Source of the DNA: JAYGED01 sp046582565
Lineage (GTDB): Bacteria; Pseudomonadota; Alphaproteobacteria; JAAXGF01
Length of the DNA stretch: 16,462 nucleotides
Assembly: GCA_046582565.1 (NCBI GenBank)
Contig: JAYGED010000313.1
Coordinates: forward strand, 1-16,462
Direction of reading: 5' to 3'
The notes below the pieces were generated by a model, which saw only the letters and a list, made by a program, of their open reading frames with translations, did not search any database and had not been told where the DNA came from. The first letter of the stretch is position 1. The number at the start of each line of letters is the position of its first letter. The translations under genes and the position numbers were made by a program. This document shows, piece after piece, positions 7,168 through 13,182 of this stretch.

Positions 7168-9228
7168 TTAATCCAAGCCCAGCAATTGCCGCCGTTCCCG
7201 CGCCCAGGTTTGGATGAGATGGTCGACCGCCAAACCGATAAATGCAACGCAAAGGCCAAGCATCAGTCCATTTCCTATCCCATTTTTATCTGATAATGAC
7301 TTCAAAATAAATTGCCCCAAATCATCAGTGCCAATCATGGCGCCGATAATGACCATGAATAATGCGAAGATAACGGTTTGGTTAATGCCCAGCATAATGT
7401 GCGGAAACGCAAGTGGCATCTCAATTTTGAGCCATCTTTGCAGGCGATTGACGCCCGACATCGAGCCGGCGTCCTGTAACGAAGGGGGTACATTGCGAAG
7501 TCCCTCCACCGTGTAACGGGTGGCGGGAATAGTGGCATAAATAATAACCGCGATTAACACGGATGTATCGGTTACACCAAAAAGCATAATCACCGGGATC
7601 AAATAGATAAACGAAGGAAAGGTTTGAAAGGTATCGCAAACCAGCAAAATTATTTTTGATGCGAGCGAGTTTTGAGCGCACAAAGAGCCGACAAGGGTGC
7701 CAATGACAACCGATACAATGACGGCGAAGGTGGTCATGTAAGCGGTAATTAAGGCTCTGTCCCACCATTCTGTAAGCGCGATGAAGAGCAGGAACCCACC
7801 AACCACAAGAGCCGATCTAAGGCCGCCAATTATATAGCCGACACCCATCACCAACAGAAAGGTGCCTAACACCGGCATACCGAGATAAGCATTCTTCATA
7901 GGCACCAGCACATTAACAATCAGTCCCGTATTAAAGGCCTGCAGGCCCGAGTACCAATTGTCCACCATCCAATCGACGCCGGACTGCCAGAAGTGCTCAG
8001 TCGTAAAGCCCTTGTTGTGTGGAATGAGGTAAAAATAGTTGATCCCATCCTTAAACAGTAAAGCGCCCGCATAGGCCAATACACATCCTGCTACCAATAT
8101 GGCGCCAACGAGTAATGTGTATTTATGACGTTGGGCAAACGTAAGGTCGGCAAAATAGTCGACTTGCTTGTTTGCCCAGCCCAAGGATAGTTTGTCCAAT
8201 ACGATGGCAATCAGGACAATACAAATGCCCAGTTCCAGGGCTTGACCAATTCGAAGCTGATTGAGGGCGAGCAATAAATTATAACCGAGGCCCTTGGCGC
8301 CAATAAAAGAGGCAATCACCGCCATCGCCAGGCACTGCATGATCACTTGGTTTACGCCGACCAGAATGTTGCGCCTCGCGGTTGGAATCAACACCCTGAA
8401 TAAGAGTTGAAAATTGTTGCAACCGCTCATCATGCCCGCTTCGAGCACTTCAGGGGATACTGTTTTCAGCCCCAATAAAGTCAGGCGAATCATCGGCGGG
8501 GTGGCAAAAATGACGGTTGCAATGGCGCCCGCATGATCGCCAACGCCAAAAAGGACTGTCACCGGCACCAGATAGGAAAAATGCGGCATCGTCTGGGCTA
8601 TATTCAGCAACGGCATCAACGTCGCTTCGACCGCCCGATTCTTATAGGCCAAAACGCCTAGGCTTAGACCCAACAAAACAGAGAGCGGCGCCGCGACCAA
8701 TACAAAGGAGAGCGTTTCCATGGCCGGCTCCCATTGACCAAAAACAGCGATATAGATGGTCGCGAAACCCGCTAATGCGGCAAGCCATTTACCATTGAGC
8801 GCGTAACCCAAAATGATCGCGGCGGCGGAGACCACGGTCCACGGCAGCGCCGGCCATTTTGCCCAACTGTTGTCGCGAACGTAATCCCAGCTGGTGAAGG
8901 CGACGATGGTTTTAACGCCTCCCAAAAGGAGTTCGCGTATCAAATCAATACAAAACAGTAGCGCGCCGGAAATGAATCTGGTGAATACCTTCAACAATGC
9001 CGTTTCTTCAAATTCTTCAATATCATCATTATAAATTTCGATCGGCATCCAGTCGAACATCAGGTATTCGATTGAATCATTAAGTATTAATGGAACGCCC
9101 GCTATCAATGCAGGCAGACGCCATAAAATATTATTGTCCGAGGGGCCAATTGCAAAATATAAAAATAAAAATACCGCTAATAAAACGGTAAATTGCAGTA
9201 GTTTAGAATCTACTATTATTTTATTCAT
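7168..9228 (-). CDS. tmoW: TMAO-type ABC transporter permease with two fused permease modules
   Basis: Inner-membrane permease of a ProU/OpuA-family importer. At 686 residues it is about twice the usual ProW length because two permease modules are joined. Each has an EAA-type coupling loop facing the ATPase: EAGMMSGCNNFQLLFRVLIP from residue 263 and DAGSMSGVNRLQRWLKIEMP from residue 586. An N-terminal hydrophobic segment (about 11-28) and many further membrane helices are evident, with a periplasmic-looking linker about residues 400-440. The ATG follows the tmoV stop after 5 bp, with AAGAAG as ribosome site. The DNA is distinctly richer in A/T than tdm. Linkage to tmoX, tmm and tdm supports TMAO as substrate; choline or glycine betaine transport cannot be excluded from sequence alone. 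Confidence 0.88.
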   Translation of the reverse strand: MNKIIVDSKLLQFTVLLAVFLFLYFAIGPSDNNILWRLPALIAGVPLILNDSIEYLMFDWMPIEIYNDDIEEFEETALLKVFTRFISGALLFCIDLIRELLLGGVKTIVAFTSWDYVRDNSWAKWPALPWTVVSAAAIILGYALNGKWLAALAGFATIYIAVFGQWEPAMETLSFVLVAAPLSVLLGLSLGVLAYKNRAVEATLMPLLNIAQTMPHFSYLVPVTVLFGVGDHAGAIATVIFATPPMIRLTLLGLKTVSPEVLEAGMMSGCNNFQLLFRVLIPTARRNILVGVNQVIMQCLAMAVIASFIGAKGLGYNLLLALNQLRIGQALELGICIVLIAIVLDKLSLGWANKQVDYFADLTFAQRHKYTLLVGAILVAGCVLAYAGALLFKDGINYFYLIPHNKGFTTEHFWQSGVDWMVDNWYSGLQAFNTGLIVNVLVPMKNAYLGMPVLGTFLLVMGVGYIIGGLRSALVVGGFLLFIALTEWWDRALITAYMTTFAVIVSVVIGTLVGSLCAQNSLASKIILLVCDTFQTFPSFIYLIPVIMLFGVTDTSVLIAVIIYATIPATRYTVEGLRNVPPSLQDAGSMSGVNRLQRWLKIEMPLAFPHIMLGINQTVIFALFMVIIGAMIGTDDLGQFILKSLSDKNGIGNGLMLGLCVAFIGLAVDHLIQTWARERRQLLGLD

Positions 9229-9233
9229 GCTTC

Positions 9234-10337
9234 TTAACTGCCAGTTTGACCGGCATTCATTGGCTTAACGCTGCTCTCGCCAAACAGAATATAAATAATC
9301 GTCTTACTATTGAGAACGCCTATCATCTCGCCATTGTCATCAATAACAGCGACCGGCTTTGGTTCGTTCAAGACGGCTTCGGCAACCGTTTCAATGATCG
9401 CATCCTTGGAAACCCTGATCTCACTGAAATCCGAAGTGTCGCCAATTTCCTCCATGACATTCTCACAGTTCAATACTTTCTCCCGGGGCACGCCATTGGT
9501 GAATTTGGCAACGTATTCAGTGGCGGGATTGAGAACAATTTTGGCCGGCGTATCGATCTGTTCGATTATGCCGTCCTTCATAATGGCTATTCTGTCGGCC
9601 AAACGAAGGGCCTCATCAAAATCATGAGTAACGAAGAGGATGGTTTTATTCAGCATTCCCTGAAGCCGTAAAAATTCATCCTGCATCTCTTTACGAATCA
9701 ACGGGTCAAGGGCCGAAAAGGGCTCGTCCAGGAACCAAATATCAGGCTCCACGGCCAAGGACCTGGCGATCCCAACCCGCTGTTGTTGTCCGCCGGATAG
9801 CTGCCTGGGGAAATAGTTTTCGCGCCCCCCAAGACCCACAAGATCAGCCATGCTCAAGGCTCTTTTCATACTGTCTTGGGTGCTGACGCCTTTCATTTGC
9901 AACGGGAAGGCGACGTTTTCCAGAACGGTTTTGTGGGGCAGCAGGGCAAAGCTTTGAAACACCATGCCCATCTTGTTCCGGCGCAGTTCAATCAGCCGCT
10001 TGTCATTCATGGCCAGCAGATCTTCGCCATCGATGAATATGCTTCCCGCCGTGGTGTCCGTTAGCCGCGAAATACAGCGAAGGAGGGTTGATTTGCCGGA
10101 GCCCGACAGGCCCATGACCACCAGCATTTCACCCTTGGCGACTTCGAAAGATGCATCATTAACACCAAAAATACAGCCGGCCTCTTGAAAGGCGGCGACA
10201 TCAATGTTGCCATTTGCACGCCGCATCATACCTTCAGCATTCTCGCCGAATATTTTGTAGACTGAATCGCATTTTATGACGGGATGTGTGTCGTTACCGG
10301 CAACCGCATCGGTATTATTCTTGTTCTGGTCAGCCAT
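9234..10337 (-). CDS. tmoV: TMAO-type ABC transporter ATP-binding protein
   Basis: This 367-residue ProV/OpuAA-type ATPase energises the TmoW permease. It has Walker A GLSGSGKST at 76-84, a Q-loop glutamine at 128, the ABC signature LSGGQQQ at 180-186, Walker B IWFLDEP at 200-206, and the switch histidine H238 in VTHDF. The N-terminal VYKIFG plus a long insertion before the P-loop is typical of osmolyte transporters. The C-terminal part (about 285-353) resembles a reduced CBS-type regulatory region. The ATG at 10335-10337 has AAGGATC upstream. It is separated from tmoX by 262 bp containing a hairpin with T-run, and its expression is therefore probably lower than that of tmoX. Confidence 0.9.
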   Translation of the reverse strand: MADQNKNNTDAVAGNDTHPVIKCDSVYKIFGENAEGMMRRANGNIDVAAFQEAGCIFGVNDASFEVAKGEMLVVMGLSGSGKSTLLRCISRLTDTTAGSIFIDGEDLLAMNDKRLIELRRNKMGMVFQSFALLPHKTVLENVAFPLQMKGVSTQDSMKRALSMADLVGLGGRENYFPRQLSGGQQQRVGIARSLAVEPDIWFLDEPFSALDPLIRKEMQDEFLRLQGMLNKTILFVTHDFDEALRLADRIAIMKDGIIEQIDTPAKIVLNPATEYVAKFTNGVPREKVLNCENVMEEIGDTSDFSEIRVSKDAIIETVAEAVLNEPKPVAVIDDNGEMIGVLNSKTIIYILFGESSVKPMNAGQTGS

Positions 10338-10430
10338 TATTTTTGATCCTTGTCGTCATCTTTAACCGCTGTTGCATGCCTCTGAACCCACAGTAAATCT
10401 TAATGAATGAGCAGGCCACGAATAATGCGC

Positions 10431-10459
10431 CAGCCCGCTTGCGGAGTTGGCGGGGGCTG
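10431..10459. repeat. Imperfect GC-rich inverted repeat upstream of tmoV
   Basis: CAGCCCGC at 10431-10438 faces GCGGGGGCTG at 10450-10459, with an 11-base loop and two extra Gs in one arm. It lies in the leader between the tmoX attenuator and tmoV. No T-run follows on the minus strand, so it is not a typical terminator. It could be an RNA stem that stabilises the tmoX transcript or a protein-binding site. Function is not shown. Confidence 0.35.
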
Positions 10460-10506
10460 ATTTTGGTCACGCCCGCCACCGCTTTTTCGTCACCGGGTGC
10501 GGATGG

Positions 10507-10547
10507 AAAAAGCCCTCCCCTGTCCACGTGAGACCAGGGAGGGCTTT
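10507..10547 (-). terminator. Terminator or attenuator between tmoX and tmoV
   Basis: A perfect 11 bp inverted repeat, AAAGCCCTCCC (10509-10519) and GGGAGGGCTTT (10537-10547), encloses a 17-base loop. On the minus strand the second arm runs into TTTTT (10511-10507), the form of an intrinsic terminator. It lies about 50 bp after the tmoX stop and about 170 bp before tmoV. Partial termination here would give more binding protein than ATPase and permease, as is common for ABC importers. Whether tmoV is read through or has its own promoter is not visible. Confidence 0.75.
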
Positions 10548-10599
10548 GCCATTCTACGATACTCCTTCTTGGAAATGCGGGAGCATCGCCATCTCAACC

Positions 10600-11544
10600 T
10601 TATTGCGTGAAAGACTTCCAGACGGCTTCGTTATCAGCCAGCCACTTCGTGGCAGCGTCCTCATGGCTCAATTTATCAACGTCAACCAGGGCGGCCATTT
10701 GACCGACTTGCGTGGTCGTGAAGGATATTTTGGAAAACGCCGTATAAGCAGCCGGGTGTGTTTTCGGGAACTTATAGTTGGCGGCTTTCTTCAGCCAACC
10801 CTTTGGCGATCCGCAGGCCTCATCACCGCCATCCACCATTCTGCACCCGTCGTAGTAGGGCGGAAACTCGATGAAGTCGAAACCGTCGGCATCGGTGAAG
10901 TTGGGCGTCCAGTTAAACGTAATGATGCCACGGCCTTCTTTCTTGGCGGAGGCAAGCTCGGCCCAGATCGCATCGGCGGAACCGGCGAACTTAACGACAT
11001 ACATGTCGCCCAATCCCAGCGCCTTAATGCGGTTGGGCATCACGTCGCCATGCCAGCTTTGCGGCCCTTCAAGAATACGGCCTTTGCCACCCGAATCCGC
11101 CGTCGCAAATACTTCCGCGCAGTTCTTCAAAGCTTCCCAATCGGGAAGGCCGGGGCACAGGTTATTCTCGACGACATAGTGAGGCACACCCAGTTCTTCC
11201 AGGGTCGCTGCCGCATGGGTTCCGGCATCAATAATACCGCCCTTGGCCATTGCGTTGTAGAACGACTTGCCGAAGGTAGATTGCCAGACTTCATGCGATA
11301 TGGTGATATCACCGTTGCGAATGGCTTCATATACGGCCTGTGAGTCAGCGGGGACATACTCGACCGTGTCGCCCAGGCTTTCGAATATCCCGCCAATCAC
11401 ATAGGCCATCACAACCTGACTCGACCAGTTGTGTGTCGGAATTCTAATGGGTTTGCTCGAATCCTGTGCCACCGACGCCGTACCCGAAAGGCCGATCAAG
11501 GCGGCGACAGCCAGGCCGGCTACAATATGTTTAGTGAATTTCAT
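10600..11544 (-). CDS. tmoX: TMAO-type periplasmic substrate-binding protein (OpuAC family)
   Basis: Periplasmic receptor of the TmoXVW importer, 314 residues. A signal peptide ends near residue 26, with a cleavage-like ASVAQD. The mature part has the OpuAC/ProX fold pattern. Four tryptophans are well placed for an aromatic cage round a trimethylammonium group: W40 (THNW), W87 (HEVW), W164 (SWHGD) and W212 (FNW). I recall such a cage in Ruegeria TmoX. C130 and C142 could form a disulfide. ATG at 11542-11544 has AAGGAG six bases upstream. It is the first gene of the cluster, facing a divergent dehydrogenase gene. TMAO is favoured by tmm and tdm downstream; choline or betaine remain alternatives. 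Confidence 0.9.
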   Translation of the reverse strand: MKFTKHIVAGLAVAALIGLSGTASVAQDSSKPIRIPTHNWSSQVVMAYVIGGIFESLGDTVEYVPADSQAVYEAIRNGDITISHEVWQSTFGKSFYNAMAKGGIIDAGTHAAATLEELGVPHYVVENNLCPGLPDWEALKNCAEVFATADSGGKGRILEGPQSWHGDVMPNRIKALGLGDMYVVKFAGSADAIWAELASAKKEGRGIITFNWTPNFTDADGFDFIEFPPYYDGCRMVDGGDEACGSPKGWLKKAANYKFPKTHPAAYTAFSKISFTTTQVGQMAALVDVDKLSHEDAATKWLADNEAVWKSFTQ

Positions 11545-11775
11545 GACTTTCTCCTTGTTTGATTCTTGGCGTGATCAAGGGCTATACGAAGGCCCATTTG
11601 CTCACGCCCCTCCCAATCGAAATATATACGTTCACACCCTAGCGTGCAAAATTGATCTTGTCTTTCCAGAAATTTTATTTCCTGACCGGAACATTTTTAA
11701 GCGCGACTCCCTGTACTCACCCGCATTTAGATCGGTAGCGGAGTTACATAAATTTGAAAAAGAAAGCAGGACCCT
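11545..11775. other. Divergent intergenic region between tmoX and the SDR gene
   Basis: These 231 A/T-rich bases separate two genes that point away from each other, so promoters for both strands should be here. A sigma70-like promoter toward tmoX is called separately. For the dehydrogenase a usable ribosome site (AGCAGGA) lies just before its ATG, but no clear promoter is seen. A near-palindrome, GAAAT-TTT-ATTTC, at 11669-11681 lies upstream of the tmoX -35 box and could bind a regulator. Confidence 0.5.
11621..11650 (-). promoter_or_regulatory. Candidate sigma70-like promoter of the tmoX operon
   Basis: On the minus strand, TTTGCA (11650-11645) is followed by 18 bases and TATATT (11626-11621). 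These match the -35 and -10 consensus at 4 of 6 and 5 of 6 positions. It would give a leader of about 70 bases before the tmoX ATG. This was read by eye and is not unique in A/T-rich DNA, so confidence is limited. Confidence 0.35.
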
Positions 11776-12552
11776 ATGCGTTTCGATAACAAGGTCATAC
11801 TGATCACCGGCGCGACCTCCGGCATCGGTGCGGCGGCGGCCAGGCGCTTCGGCGCGGCAGGCGGTCGTCTGGTGATTTCCGGGCGCAATAGTGAACGCGG
11901 CGCCGCCGTGGCGGACGAGATAGCTGCGGCGGGCGGCGAGGCTCATTTCATCGCCGCCGAGCTTGGCGACTCAGCCGCCTGCAATCAGCTTGTGGCAGCG
12001 GCGGTGGAACGGCTCGGGCGGCTCGACGTGCTGGTCAACGCCGCCGGGGTGATCTTTCGCAAAGACGCCGCCGAGACCAGCGACGATGAATGGCGCGAGA
12101 CCATGACAACGAATGTCGATGCGGTGTTCTACCTGAGCCGCGCGGCGCTCAGGGTGATGAAACCGCAAGCCAGAATCAATGGTATTCGCGGCTCAATCGT
12201 CAATGTCGCCTCGACCGCCTCGCTCGGCGCCGCAAACGGTATGGCCGCCTATTGCGCCAGCAAGGGCGCCGTCATGCTGCTGACCCGCGCCATGGCGCGC
12301 GACCATGGCGGCGACGGTATCCGCATCAACGCGGTCTGTCCCGGCGACGTCATCACCCCCATGCTCGAGGACGAGGCCCACCAGATCGGCATGGACCCCG
12401 CCGCTATGTATGCGCAGAGCGTCACCGGCACCCCGCTCGGGCGCATCGGCGTGCCCGAAGACATCGCCGGCGCCATCCTGTTCCTCGCCTCGGACGACGC
12501 CAGCCTGATCACCGGCGCCAGCCTGGTGCTGGACGGCGCCAGCTCCGCCTAG
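11776..12552 (+). CDS. Short-chain dehydrogenase/reductase (SDR family)
   Basis: A 258-residue classical SDR, an NAD(P)-dependent oxidoreductase of an unknown alcohol or carbonyl substrate. Visible motifs are the cofactor loop TGATSGIG at 11-18, NAAG at 88-91, structural N113, and the catalytic S146, Y159 and K163 (YCASK). The length is typical and no part is missing. It reads away from tmoX, from the shared intergenic region, and ends before a hairpin. A link to methylamine metabolism is possible through the shared control region but nothing in the protein shows it. The substrate cannot be named. Confidence 0.92.
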   Translation: MRFDNKVILITGATSGIGAAAARRFGAAGGRLVISGRNSERGAAVADEIAAAGGEAHFIAAELGDSAACNQLVAAAVERLGRLDVLVNAAGVIFRKDAAETSDDEWRETMTTNVDAVFYLSRAALRVMKPQARINGIRGSIVNVASTASLGAANGMAAYCASKGAVMLLTRAMARDHGGDGIRINAVCPGDVITPMLEDEAHQIGMDPAAMYAQSVTGTPLGRIGVPEDIAGAILFLASDDASLITGASLVLDGASSA

Positions 12553-12559
12553 GGGAGGT

Positions 12560-12606
12560 GCACAGTACAGCTTCGGCTTATGTGCCGTTATATGTCGACG
12601 GTTTTT
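12560..12606 (+). terminator. Probable terminator after the SDR gene
   Basis: A long stem with a UUCG tetraloop spans 12560-12585. GCACA at the base pairs with TGTGC, and AGC-TTCG-GCT forms the top; ten pairs form if two single-base bulges are allowed. A small CCGT/ACGG stem (12585-12588 with 12598-12601) follows and leads directly into TTTTT at 12602-12606. The region lies between convergent genes and would stop plus-strand transcription. Confidence 0.5.
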
Positions 12607-12639
12607 GGTTGAGACGGCGTTGCCGCATCCCCCTAACAA

Positions 12640-13056
12640 TCACAGAGGTTCATCGCCGCTTTCGCCACCAAGTTTGGGCAAATCATCGTTGACCACGGTC
12701 CAGTCCGCACGGGAATCGAAGTAGTAGTGTTCTTCCGGGTCGCGGTCGATCTTACCGTGCAGAGCCGCCAGAGCGATATCGATGGCCTCAGGTTCCGTCT
12801 GGCAGAACATTTGGCTGCCGCAAATTCTGCAAAAGCTTCTCGTGCCGTGCTCCGAGCTTTTATAAAGCGTGATGTCCTGCTCACCGGCGGTAATCTTGAA
12901 CTGTTCGGGCGGAACGGCAGTCCAGGTCACGAAACTGGCGCCGTGGGGCCGGCGGCACATTGTGCAATGACAATGGCCACAGAATAATGTGGGCAGCTCG
13001 ATTTCGAACTTCACCACGCCACAGAAACAACTGCCCGTCACCGATGTAGGGGTCAT
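12640..13056 (-). CDS. GFA-family zinc protein (glutathione-dependent formaldehyde-activating-like)
   Basis: This 138-residue protein has the GFA/CENP-V zinc pattern: C10 and C12 (SCFCG), C26, C29, C31 and C34 (CGHCHCTMC), and C76/C79 (FCRICGS). Members hold structural zinc and some bind glutathione. Only a few have been linked to S-hydroxymethylglutathione formation, and that enzyme role is disputed. The start is ATG at 13054-13056 with AGGAGA about 6 bases upstream, a strong site. A formaldehyde link is tempting because Tdm releases formaldehyde, but the gene is in a separate unit 1.1 kb away from tmoX, so the connection is inference. Confidence 0.88.
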   Translation of the reverse strand: MTPTSVTGSCFCGVVKFEIELPTLFCGHCHCTMCRRPHGASFVTWTAVPPEQFKITAGEQDITLYKSSEHGTRSFCRICGSQMFCQTEPEAIDIALAALHGKIDRDPEEHYYFDSRADWTVVNDDLPKLGGESGDEPL

Positions 13057-13182
13057 GTTTTATCTCCTGAAAGTGGTCCTAAGTTCACTCCATCCACTAT
13101 CCCCTGAAACCGGCATGGTACACGGGCAATTGCGCATGTGCTCACACGGGCTGGGCCCAAAACCGACAGTGCCCTGTTCAAC

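Noticed and set aside
10447..11343. Plus-strand open frame of 298 codons opposite tmoX
   Set aside because: It lies antisense to a binding protein with signal peptide and conserved tryptophans, and it runs through the tmoX terminator hairpin.
13110..13165. ACACGGGC direct repeat downstream of the TPR-methyltransferase
   Set aside because: Two 8-base copies only, with no T-run or stem typical of a terminator and no sign of a mobile element.
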